A stretch of DNA of 64,000 bases from Debaryomyces hansenii CBS767 (taxonomy: Eukaryota > Ascomycota > Pichiomycetes > Serinales > Debaryomycetaceae), in contig NC_006045.2 of assembly GCF_000006445.2 (NCBI RefSeq), positions 186,001 through 250,000 on the forward strand, given 5' to 3'. Shown here piece after piece: positions 35,958 to 44,753 of this stretch (positions within the stretch are counted from its first letter, which is position 1; each line of letters begins with the position of its first letter). Made by a program: the position numbers and the translations under genes. The notes under the pieces were generated by a model, which worked only from the letters and a program-made list of their open reading frames with translations, searched no databases and was not told the DNA's origin.

Positions 35958-38060
35958 TTAAGTAGTAACTGAAGATAATGAAAATTTTAATTTAGAACCA
36001 TAGGTTTCTCCTTTTCTTAAAACAACCTGTTCAGCCCATTCCTTATTATTAACAGCATTAATGAATCTACTTGATTCGACGCAAAACCCACTTCTACTTT
36101 TAAAATCATTAATATCTGTGTAATCACCTGTATATAATTGGAAGGCTGGATCAGTAGTAGCCACCGAGAGCTTGGTCTTAGAGGATGGATGTGTTGCTTC
36201 TACTACGTCAATCAATTCATTTGACCTAGTATCTAGTGACGAACCCTTTTCATTAGCAATGAAACAATTATCGAATGAAATATCAGGAGTTAATTCCACA
36301 GTCTTTGTTAAATCATGGGGCGACTCAATTATTTCACCGGTAGGCAATAACGATTTTGGATTCACTTTTAAGCATTTATTAGTACTTGCTCTAATGCGGG
36401 TACCATTAATATCCTTATTTGGTGAAATATTCCAGTATGAATGATTAGTTAAATTCACGGCAGTAACCGAGCGTTTAGATCCTTCAGCAAGTGAAGATAT
36501 GTACTCTATTTCCAATGAATCTTCTTTTATAGTATACTTAACAGTTGTCTCCAAATCGCCAGGGAATCCATCATTACCATCAGTATCAACTAAAACAAAT
36601 TCTAAAGTTGTGTGATCCCTATGGTATTTTGCAATTGGCCCCAAAAAGTATTGTTTATCAAAACCATTAACACCACCATGTAATGTATTAGCCCCATTAA
36701 CACCACCATGTAATGTATTAGCCCCATTTTCATTCTTAGTTAATTTATACGTGGTACCATCCAATTGAAATTCACCATTAGAGATTCTGTTAGCATAACG
36801 CCCGACGGTAGTTCCAAAAAATGGATTATCTTCAGATTTATAGTCATTAAAGGTCTTAAAACCATTAACTAAAGATTCATTATTGAAGTTGACATCTTGG
36901 ATTAATGCACCATAATTGGCAATAGAGACCTTAAAGTTTTCAAAAGACACAGTATGCAATCTATTTCTGAAGTCTTCTACATCTGTATCATTGAAAAGTT
37001 TCCATTTGTAATTTTTGATTTGGAAGCCAAATGGGTTTTCAGTAGTCCATTTCCATAAATCTTTACAGGCGTCTTCGATTGTAAAATTTGTTTTCCATTT
37101 TAATTCATTGTTTGCTCTGGTTGCATTAGCAGTTAAATCAAGTACATCACCATCTCTTCTACCGACTACTTCGTAAGGCAATTCTTTACCAACAGCCTTA
37201 CAAAACGCATGGTAAACATCAAAAACAGTAGAACCCCTACCGGTACCTAAATTCCATTCTCTAAATAATCCTTCGTTAGAGTTCAATTCATTTAAATAAT
37301 TCAAAGCAGCAATGTGTCCCTTAGCCAAATCAACAACATGAATATAATCTCTTATTGGTGTTCCATCATGACTGTCATAATCGCTACCAAAAATGGACAA
37401 TTTTTCTCTTCTACCAATTGCAACTTGAGCTAAATAAGGAAGTAAATTATTTGGAATACCCAATGGATCTTCACCAATAAGACCAGAAGGATGCGCACCA
37501 ATTGGATTGAAGTATCTCAAAATAGCCGCTCTCCAGAATTTGTCACTAGTGTGTATATCTTTTATGATATTTTCAATCATATATTTTGTTTTACCGTATG
37601 GGTTTGTTGGATCATTTGGACAATGTTCAGGAATTGGTATCATGTTTTCGAATCTAGTAGCATCCCCGTAAACTGTCGCAGACGAACTAAAAACGATAGT
37701 TTTAACTTCATTCTCTTTCATCACCTTCAATAAGTTAATAGTTCCATTGATGTTATTATCGTAGTATTCCAATGGAATCTTAGTAGATTCACCCACTGCT
37801 TTCAATGCTGCAAAGTGAATGACCCCTTTAATTTTGAAGGTTTTGAAGACATTAGTCAATTTTTCATGGTCTCTGAGATCTATATCGAAGAAATTGACAG
37901 ATCTTTTAACCATAAACTCAATTCTTGCGACTGAATCATAACTCGAGTTGCATAAGTTATCAATGATGATAACTTCATATCCGTTTTCGATTAATTCGAT
38001 AACGGTATGTGATCCAATATAACCAGCACCGCCAGTGACAATAATATATTCTTTAGACAT
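35958..38060 (-). CDS. GAL10: bifunctional UDP-glucose 4-epimerase / aldose 1-epimerase
   Basis: This 700-aa protein is a fusion typical of yeasts. The N-terminal epimerase (~1-345) has TGGAGYIGSH at 10-19, a FSSSATVYGD motif and the YGKTKY catalytic Tyr/Lys motif. The C-terminal mutarotase (~355-700) has TVGRYANRISNG, the NTLHGG motif and a NLTNHSYWN catalytic segment. An exact 30-bp in-frame duplication repeats ANTLHGGVNG, so the active-site HGG motif occurs twice (~446-466). The gene diverges from GAL1 across 708 bp carrying two palindromic GAL elements. Confidence 0.97.
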   Translation of the reverse strand: MSKEYIIVTGGAGYIGSHTVIELIENGYEVIIIDNLCNSSYDSVARIEFMVKRSVNFFDIDLRDHEKLTNVFKTFKIKGVIHFAALKAVGESTKIPLEYYDNNINGTINLLKVMKENEVKTIVFSSSATVYGDATRFENMIPIPEHCPNDPTNPYGKTKYMIENIIKDIHTSDKFWRAAILRYFNPIGAHPSGLIGEDPLGIPNNLLPYLAQVAIGRREKLSIFGSDYDSHDGTPIRDYIHVVDLAKGHIAALNYLNELNSNEGLFREWNLGTGRGSTVFDVYHAFCKAVGKELPYEVVGRRDGDVLDLTANATRANNELKWKTNFTIEDACKDLWKWTTENPFGFQIKNYKWKLFNDTDVEDFRNRLHTVSFENFKVSIANYGALIQDVNFNNESLVNGFKTFNDYKSEDNPFFGTTVGRYANRISNGEFQLDGTTYKLTKNENGANTLHGGVNGANTLHGGVNGFDKQYFLGPIAKYHRDHTTLEFVLVDTDGNDGFPGDLETTVKYTIKEDSLEIEYISSLAEGSKRSVTAVNLTNHSYWNISPNKDINGTRIRASTNKCLKVNPKSLLPTGEIIESPHDLTKTVELTPDISFDNCFIANEKGSSLDTRSNELIDVVEATHPSSKTKLSVATTDPAFQLYTGDYTDINDFKSRSGFCVESSRFINAVNNKEWAEQVVLRKGETYGSKLKFSLSSVTT
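36664..36728 (-). repeat. exact 30-bp tandem duplication in GAL10
   Basis: The bases repeat with period 30 from 36664 to 36728 without a mismatch (2.2 copies). It keeps the frame and duplicates ten residues that include the conserved Leu-His-Gly-Gly of the mutarotase. Confidence 0.97.
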
Positions 38061-38167
38061 CTTGCTATTTCCTCGTAAGTATAGTTAGATAGTAGATTAT
38101 CCAATTCCCCCTTTTCTAACGAGCCATCCCACCAGTTTTTATATCACTCTTATTCTACTTCATTAAA

Positions 38168-38179
38168 TGCAACGTTACA
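38168..38179. promoter_or_regulatory. GAL palindrome, copy 4 (TGCAACGTTACA)
   Basis: Identical to copy 1 in the GAL7/GAL102 promoter, including the ACAT/AATG flanks. It lies 108 bp upstream of GAL10. Confidence 0.7.
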
Positions 38180-38623
38180 TGGTTATGAACAATATATTAC
38201 TAGTTTATACATTCTTCGGGATAACTTCTTTCACAACGTCTCAAAATTTTTTTGACTTGCAGATACATCGTATTCGCGAAGAATAATAACTATGAGCCCA
38301 TACCAATTCGTATTCAGATTGGGGAAATGTTAGTTGCTATCCATTTAGCAAGGTTATCTTGTTAAAAATAAGAGAAGCAACCAAGTATTTGATAGGCAGA
38401 AAACATATAGTAATAGGATATAAAGTAATTCGATTAGAAAATATTTCTCTGGGAGGTTCGGGGGGTTTCTCCAAGTTTCTCCATTGCTCCGGATTTACTG
38501 GAAATTTCTTGCATATCCTAAAACAGTAATTATGCACCGACATGAAACTACGTAATTCGGCGACGCCGTACAAAAGATCATTTTTCTGGTCAGATTTCGG
38601 CAGGGGAGATTTCATCCCATGGG

Positions 38624-38635
38624 TGTAACGTTACA
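38624..38635. promoter_or_regulatory. GAL palindrome, copy 5 (perfect TGTAACGTTACA)
   Basis: This is the only perfect 12-bp palindrome of the five. It lies 133 bp upstream of GAL1. Confidence 0.75.
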
Positions 38636-38768
38636 TTGCAAATATATATTGTTTCCCTTAAATAAATATGGAGTAAATTACAGAAATAAATTTGGAGTTA
38701 ATATTTTGTAATTTTTCATAAACTATTAGTTATTAACTTCAAGATACGCAAAGTAAAGGCTCGTAGAA

Positions 38769-40337
38769 ATGACCGACTCCGTTCCAACATTCAAAGACTT
38801 ATCGTTTTATTCTGATCCAGAATCAAACAACTCAAGATATGTAAAATTGATTCAAAAATTCCAGGAAAATTTTGGAATTAAACCAGAATTTATTAGTCGT
38901 TCACCTGGAAGAGTCAACTTGATTGGGGATCACATTGATTACAATCACTTTTCTGTATTGCCAATGGCTATTGATGTTGATGTTATCGGCGCTGTTGGTA
39001 CTAGTGATGATCATAAGGTAGTATTAACCAATACTGACGAATCGTTTGCAAAGGAAGAATTCGATTTAGCCTCTGATGGGAGTGTTATTGAAATAGATAA
39101 GACCAACCATACTTGGGGAAATTACTTTAAATGTGGATTGATTGTTGCTCATAAGTATATCAGAGACAATTTCCCTGAAAGTGTGGATAGCGGTTCAAAA
39201 CCATTGAAAGGTTTAAGATTAACATTCAACGGTACTGTTCCTACTGGTGGAGGCTTATCTTCATCCGCTGCATTTTGTGTTGCCTCAACCTTAGCAATCT
39301 TAAGAGCTAACGGAGTAACGTCAATTTCGAAAGCTGATTTGACAAGAATTACAGTTGTGTCTGAGCATTACGTTGGGGTCAATACCGGTGGTATGGATCA
39401 ATGTGCATCCATATACGGTGAGCAAAATAAAGCATTACTAATTCAATTTAAGCCTAAATTAATTGGTATTCCATTTGAGATCCCTGTTATTAAGCCTAAT
39501 GACATGGTATTTTTGATTTCTAACAGTTTGCTCAAAGCAAACAAACACGAAACTGCTCCAACAGACTATAATTTAAGAGTGGTAGAAATTGCCGCTGCAT
39601 CAGAATTATTTGCTAAAAAATTCAATTTGAATTTACCTAAGGATTCAAATGTATCTACAGGTACATTAAGAGGCTTCATGGACAAATATTTTGAAGAATA
39701 TTTAAAGAAAGATGCTTGGGATGGTAGCGATATTGATGTTGGTATCAGTCGTTTAGAAGAAATGTTGAAGCTAACTGAAACTGCTTTCAGTGTTGATGAA
39801 AAAGTTGGTTTCGAAACATCCGAAATCGCCAAGCAATTAGGTTTATCGGTGGAAGAATTTACAAAGATCTTTTTAACTAAAGCTCCAGTCAGATACCAGA
39901 AGTTGAAGATTTACCAGAGAAGCAAGCATGTATTCTCTGATTCGTTGAGAGTTTTGCAGGTCTTAAAATTGTTAAGGAATTACAATCCAAGCGAAGACTC
40001 CGAAGTGTTCTTGAAAAAATTTGGTACTTTGTTAAGTGATTCCCATCACTCTAGTGATATTTATAACGATTCTTCAAGGCCCGAATTAGATCAACTTTGT
40101 GAAATATCTACAGCTAACGGTGCATATGGTGCAAGAGTTACTGGTGCTGGGTTTGGAGGTTCAGTAGTTCATTTAACAACTGCTGATAAATTATCCAACG
40201 TTGTAACAGCATTAACTGAGCAATATTATAAAAAACATTTCCCAGATATCACTCAACAAGAATTGGCTGAAGCCATCGTGGTTTCGAAGCCAGCTACTGG
40301 TAGTTGCATTGTTGAATTAGATAGTATCTCGTTATAA
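38769..40337 (+). CDS. GAL1: galactokinase
   Basis: The 522-aa GHMP kinase has the signature RSPGRVNLIGDHIDYN near 44-59, the ATP-binding GGGLSSSAAF at 160-169, and the C-terminal GARVTGAGFGGSVV. The complete GGGLSSSAAF motif argues for an active galactokinase rather than a Gal3-type sensor lacking part of it. It phosphorylates galactose at C1. It diverges from GAL10 and is followed by SHA3. Confidence 0.97.
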   Translation: MTDSVPTFKDLSFYSDPESNNSRYVKLIQKFQENFGIKPEFISRSPGRVNLIGDHIDYNHFSVLPMAIDVDVIGAVGTSDDHKVVLTNTDESFAKEEFDLASDGSVIEIDKTNHTWGNYFKCGLIVAHKYIRDNFPESVDSGSKPLKGLRLTFNGTVPTGGGLSSSAAFCVASTLAILRANGVTSISKADLTRITVVSEHYVGVNTGGMDQCASIYGEQNKALLIQFKPKLIGIPFEIPVIKPNDMVFLISNSLLKANKHETAPTDYNLRVVEIAAASELFAKKFNLNLPKDSNVSTGTLRGFMDKYFEEYLKKDAWDGSDIDVGISRLEEMLKLTETAFSVDEKVGFETSEIAKQLGLSVEEFTKIFLTKAPVRYQKLKIYQRSKHVFSDSLRVLQVLKLLRNYNPSEDSEVFLKKFGTLLSDSHHSSDIYNDSSRPELDQLCEISTANGAYGARVTGAGFGGSVVHLTTADKLSNVVTALTEQYYKKHFPDITQQELAEAIVVSKPATGSCIVELDSISL

Positions 40338-40502
40338 GTGTAAAGCGAATATATGTACATTCCGAACTTCTCCGCGATCGCAAAATATAGGAAATGCGAC
40401 AATCAGTTGATTTTAAAGATCGCCCCATCAGTAGCGATATCGGATGGTTTTTAAAAATGAGGCCAGAATAAGAATATCTGGGATAAACCTTTACACGATG
40501 TA

Positions 40503-40512
40503 TATATAAAAG
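40503..40512 (+). promoter_or_regulatory. TATA box of the SHA3-type kinase gene
   Basis: TATATAAAAG lies about 65 bp before the ATG, the expected distance for a yeast TATA element. Confidence 0.5.
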
Positions 40513-40573
40513 CTCTTGCCTTTGGATGTGTTCATATTTTATATTCGTAAATCACAATTATTTTTAATAAATT

Positions 40574-41839
40574 ATGACTTTAAGTATACTTCCATTATTA
40601 GAATTCAAAACTCCAAAGCATGCAAGGCGTGCTCTCAAATATACGGGTGCGGCTAATCCACAATTACTGCTCGATGGGTTTTATCTCAATGAAAGACTTC
40701 AATTGAAACATAAGATAGGTGCAGGCACATATGGATTAATATATCTTGTTGAAGATTTAATGACCGGGCAGAAATTTGCGGCAAAAATGGTTTTAACTGA
40801 TACACCAAATAGAGTAGATGGATCTTCGGTTGAAGAGAATAAAAAGAGAATTAAGACAAGATTATTCGATTACTTTAATTCCAAGCAAAGAGTAAATACA
40901 AATGAATTGAGTTTGCACTATATTCGGAATGAGGGTCTTCAGTCTCCATTTTTAAGAGAAATTGCATTGCACTTAAGAGTGCATCAACATCCAAATGTTA
41001 TCACAATCCACAAGGTTATAAGTCTAGACAATGTGGCCATAGCGATAATAATGGATTATTATGAACAGGGTGACTTGTTTGACAACATAGTAGAGAATCG
41101 AATATTTATGTATCCTCCATACTATCAAGATAAGCAAACGTTAATGAAAAATGCAATGTTGCAGTTGATAGATGCAATCAAATTTTGCACAAGTCAAGGT
41201 ATATATCACTGTGATCTAAAGCCAGAAAACATTATGGTCAGATATCAAAAGAGTTACACAAGGACGAACAAGAGTATTATTGACTATAATGAAATTCAAC
41301 TCGTGTTGATAGATTTTGGTTTAGCCATGGATTCAGATATAATATGTTGCAACGCTCGCCGCGGTTCCAGCTTCTACATGGCACCAGAAAGAATTACCAA
41401 CTATGCAACTAGCGATTTCATTAGATCAAGACTTGACTTGGATCAATATAAATCCATAATGTGCGATAATCCCTCCAGTGCCAAATATTTCCCTACTTTA
41501 GCAGGTGACATATGGTCGTTAGGTGTATTATTTTTGAACATCACTAGTGCCAAAAATCCATGGCCTAGTGCATCAATAGAAAGGATTAATGGTAATAATG
41601 TTTTCCAATCCTACTTGAATGACGAAAAAGTACTCAGCTCTATTTTTGCAATATCAAATAACTTCAATTGTCTACTCGTGCAAATATTTAAGTTAAATCC
41701 GAACGATAGAATTTCCCTTGAAGATCTAGCTTATGAAATAGGACGCTGCAATTTTTTTAATAGTCTGTCAGTCTGCCAGCTACCAAGTCCTGTAGATAGC
41801 GAAGGAGACGATGACGACATGATACAGCCGGAAATATAA
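40574..41839 (+). CDS. SHA3: Ser/Thr protein kinase, Sks1/Vhs1/Sha3 family
   Basis: This 421-aa kinase has the Gly loop IGAGTYGLIY near 50, the AAKM lysine, the catalytic loop YHCDLKPEN (Cys in place of the usual Arg of HRD, common in this subfamily), DFGLA, and APERI. Little sequence lies outside the kinase domain. Sks1 and Sha3 act in glucose-dependent signalling and adaptation to low glucose. C. albicans, as I recall, has SHA3 at the same place beside GAL1. The C-terminus is short and acidic (EGDDDDMIQ). Confidence 0.85.
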   Translation: MTLSILPLLEFKTPKHARRALKYTGAANPQLLLDGFYLNERLQLKHKIGAGTYGLIYLVEDLMTGQKFAAKMVLTDTPNRVDGSSVEENKKRIKTRLFDYFNSKQRVNTNELSLHYIRNEGLQSPFLREIALHLRVHQHPNVITIHKVISLDNVAIAIIMDYYEQGDLFDNIVENRIFMYPPYYQDKQTLMKNAMLQLIDAIKFCTSQGIYHCDLKPENIMVRYQKSYTRTNKSIIDYNEIQLVLIDFGLAMDSDIICCNARRGSSFYMAPERITNYATSDFIRSRLDLDQYKSIMCDNPSSAKYFPTLAGDIWSLGVLFLNITSAKNPWPSASIERINGNNVFQSYLNDEKVLSSIFAISNNFNCLLVQIFKLNPNDRISLEDLAYEIGRCNFFNSLSVCQLPSPVDSEGDDDDMIQPEI

Positions 41840-42221
41840 TGCATTATTCACGTATATATCTCTTCTTACCATATTGTAACATCTCGTCTTCGGGCCCATG
41901 CTTATGCATGTTTTTAGTTCTTAAGGAGCCGTATTGCGGCACTTTTTCCGTTACTCTTGATCGCGTCATAACATCTAGTTAATCCACTGGAGATTGTCCT
42001 GCAGTGCAATGCGCCCCTCTAACCGTCTACCGGCCAAGATTTTTATCGTAACTTTTCATACCCCCCCTATTTTCCATGAATACAAGGCACTGTATCGTCT
42101 AAGCATCGTATTCGTACCGTGTGCTATAAAATATTGTGCCTATTCCTCCGGCGAGGCTTGTTTCGGATTAAAACCGAAAATGCCACCCGGAAAAAGTTCT
42201 AAGATTTACTTTTTGCATATG

Positions 42222-42227
42222 CCCCAC
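42222..42227 (-). promoter_or_regulatory. Mig1-like site
   Basis: GTGGGG on the minus strand preceded by AT-rich TTTTAATTTG fits the Mig1 pattern (AT-rich, then SYGGGG). Mig1 mediates glucose repression of transporter genes. Confidence 0.4.
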
Positions 42228-42616
42228 CAAATTAAAAGCACTCTTACGAGCCGAACGTAATGTTGTGTCTGGATTCGCTTACATTTTTAACTATTTCTCA
42301 AACCTTTCTATTAGATTTTAAAGTTTAAATTTAAAGCTTAAATTTCAATCAGCCATTTGAATTGGATAGACTGGTGTAAACTTAGTTCACATTCAGATTC
42401 GGATATTTTCATGGCATCTAATCAATTACGCGGCAATTGCGGCCATACTCTTTCGTATCTTGGGTCTCGTTAAATTAATAAATCGTCCGATTTGCGTGTC
42501 ATCATTTCCCCAGCGCGCACTCCAGACGCAGACATTTTGTTTCTGTATGGAGTCAGCTAAAACAAGAAAATTTTTCTCGCAAAACCGACTTAAACAAAGG
42601 AAGGTGCGGAAAATTG

Positions 42617-42622
42617 CCCCAC
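42617..42622 (-). promoter_or_regulatory. Mig1-like site
   Basis: GTGGGG on the minus strand preceded by CATGTAAT is a second match to the Mig1 pattern in the same promoter. Confidence 0.4.
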
Positions 42623-42795
42623 ATTACATGTTTGAGTTTGCATGAAGTAAAAAAACATGATACGCATGTCATTATATTATAGAACAAGGCCAGTATTTGC
42701 AATATGGAGGAATTTTGGGAAATAATATAAAAGGTGGACGAATCTCCCCAATAAAATTATATTTTTCTTCATTATAAGCTAAGCTACTTATTAAA

Positions 42796-44439
42796 ATGGG
42801 TTACGAAGATAAATTAGTGGCTCCTGCTTTAAAGTTTAGAAACTTTTTGGACAAGACTCCAAATATCTATAATGTTTTTGTTATTGCTCTGATTTCATGT
42901 ATCTCCGGGTTGATGTTTGGTATTGATATCTCATCTATGTCTTTATTTATTGGGGATGACAAATACATTAAATACTTCCATAAACCTAGCACAACCATGC
43001 AATCGTTTATTACTTCGGCTATGTCTTTGGGTTCATTTTTTGGATCAATATGTTCTTCTTTTGTGTCCGAACCATTTGGCAGAAGATCATCGTTAATGGT
43101 ATGTGGGTTTTTCTGGTGTGTTGGTGCTGCTATTCAATCATCTGCTCAAAATCAAGCGCAATTGATTATCGGCCGTTTTATTTCTGGTTTTGGTGTTGGT
43201 TTCGGTTCATCAGTTGCTCCAGTTTATGGATCTGAATTAGCTCCTAGAAAGATCAGAGGTTTAATTGGGGGTCTTTTTCAATTCTCTGTCACTTTGGGTA
43301 TCTTAATCATGTTCTATATCTGTTATGGTTTGAATTTTATTAACGGTGTCGCATCCTTCAGAGTTGCTTGGGGTTTACAAATCATACCAGGTTTAGTTTT
43401 GATCCTTGGTTGTTTCTTTATTCCAGAATCTCCTAGATGGTTAGCTAAACAAGGTTACTGGGAAGATGCTGAATATGTTGTTGCCAAGATCCAAGCTAAG
43501 GGTAACAGAGAAGATCCAGATGTTTTAATTGAAATGTCTGAAATTAAGGAACAAATTATGTTAGATGAACACATCAAGGCTTTCACATATGCTGATTTGT
43601 TCACTAAGAAGTATATATTGAGAACTGTTACTGCTTGTTGGGCTCAAGCCTGGCAACAATTAACCGGTATGAATACTTTGATGTATTATATTGTTTATGT
43701 TTTCCAAATGGCCGGTTACGAAGGTGATGCTAATTTGGTTGCTAGTTCCATTCAATACTGTCTTAACACTGGTATGACCATTCCCGCATTATACTTCATG
43801 GATAAGCTTGGTAGAAGACCAGTTTTATTAACTGGGGCTGCATTCATGATGGCTTGGCAATTCGCCGTTGGTGGATTATTGGCAACTTACAGTGTTGATA
43901 ACCCTATCAGTGAAACCGTCAGAATTCAAATTCCAGAAGAACATGGCAAGGCCGCCAAAGCTGTCATTGCTTGCTGTTATTTATTCGTTGTTTCTTTCGC
44001 TTGTAGTTGGGGTGTTTGTATTTGGGTTTACTGTGCTGAAGTCTGGGGTGATAGTGCTTCAAGACAAAGAGGTGCTGCTCTTACCACTTCTGTTAATTGG
44101 ATTTTCAATTTCGCCATTGCTATGTTCACTCCAAGTGCTTTCAAGAACATTACTTGGAAGACTTACATGGTCTTCGCTACATTCTGTGGTTGTATGTTTA
44201 TCCATGTCTTCTTCTTCTTCCCAGAAACTAAGGGTAAGAGATTGGAAGAAATTGGTCAAATGTGGGCCGAAGGTGTACCAGCTTGGAAGTCTGCTTCTTG
44301 GCAACCATCTATTCCAATCGTGTCCGATAATGAATTACATAACAAGATGAAGATTGACCATAATGAAGATAACTTATTAAATTCTTCTTCACATTCTGAA
44401 GTATCCCAAGAGAAGGGCGATACTTCTCACATGACTTAA
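42796..44439 (+). CDS. HGT2: hexose transporter (MFS, HGT/HXT family)
   Basis: This 547-aa, twelve-span sugar porter has the family motifs LMFGIDISSMS, RFISGFGVGFGSSVAPVYGSELAP, PESPRWLAKQG, QQLTGMNTLMYY and FFPETKGKRLEEI. It resembles yeast Hxt/Hgt glucose transporters rather than galactose permeases of the Lac12 type. Its codon use is biased (TTG, GGT, AGA), which suggests strong expression. C. albicans has HGT2 at this position next to SHA3 and GAL1, as I recall. The symbol follows that synteny. Confidence 0.88.
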   Translation: MGYEDKLVAPALKFRNFLDKTPNIYNVFVIALISCISGLMFGIDISSMSLFIGDDKYIKYFHKPSTTMQSFITSAMSLGSFFGSICSSFVSEPFGRRSSLMVCGFFWCVGAAIQSSAQNQAQLIIGRFISGFGVGFGSSVAPVYGSELAPRKIRGLIGGLFQFSVTLGILIMFYICYGLNFINGVASFRVAWGLQIIPGLVLILGCFFIPESPRWLAKQGYWEDAEYVVAKIQAKGNREDPDVLIEMSEIKEQIMLDEHIKAFTYADLFTKKYILRTVTACWAQAWQQLTGMNTLMYYIVYVFQMAGYEGDANLVASSIQYCLNTGMTIPALYFMDKLGRRPVLLTGAAFMMAWQFAVGGLLATYSVDNPISETVRIQIPEEHGKAAKAVIACCYLFVVSFACSWGVCIWVYCAEVWGDSASRQRGAALTTSVNWIFNFAIAMFTPSAFKNITWKTYMVFATFCGCMFIHVFFFFPETKGKRLEEIGQMWAEGVPAWKSASWQPSIPIVSDNELHNKMKIDHNEDNLLNSSSHSEVSQEKGDTSHMT

Positions 44440-44753
44440 ATTATTCTACAATATTTTCAGTACTAGACTATCAGTACTTAAAGGCTTCTATAAGTTGACA
44501 TTTCAGTTCTCTCTATATATTTTAAATTCAATATATTAATATCACATATAATAATAATGATCGGATGTAGTGTTGGAAATAATGAACTAACAAGTGAAAA
44601 CTTACAATGCATAGAATTTAAAGTGAAATGCTTCATAGAGAAGCTCAAGATTTGTATTAATGCCTGAAGGCAATTCTAGTCTAATAAGCTACGAATATAA
44701 ATAGGGAGTTTGAAGAAAGGATAAAGAAAACAAATGGTGAACACAATGACCAA
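44440..44753. other. convergent intergenic region
   Basis: This 314-bp AT-rich region lies between the transporter and ENA stop codons. Nothing beyond 3' UTR sequence is seen. Confidence 0.4.

Larger units (their letters stand above)
38061..38768. promoter_or_regulatory. divergent GAL10/GAL1 promoter
   Basis: This 708-bp region has palindromic GAL elements at 38168-38179 (108 bp from GAL10) and 38624-38635 (133 bp from GAL1), symmetrically placed. There is a poly-G stretch near 38458-38466. The 92-codon minus-strand ORF inside it shows no recognisable features. No clear Gal4 CGG-N11-CCG site was seen. Confidence 0.65.
41840..42795. promoter_or_regulatory. long upstream region of the hexose transporter
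   Basis: This 956-bp region is one of the longest gaps in the window, which fits a heavily regulated promoter. It has a TATAAAAG at 42726-42733 (63 bp before the ATG) and two Mig1-like GTGGGG sites (minus strand), at 42222-42227 and 42617-42622. It also has a run of seven C at 42061-42067 and a near-palindromic AATTTAAAGCTTAAATT region around 42330. Two small plus-strand ORFs here (88 and 61 codons) have no recognisable features. Confidence 0.55.

Noticed and set aside
38337..38615. 92-codon ORF in the GAL10/GAL1 promoter
   Set aside because: Unstructured composition, promoter position, no family match.
43868..44350. 160-codon ORF in another frame of the hexose transporter
   Set aside because: It lies wholly inside a conserved transporter with strong codon bias.
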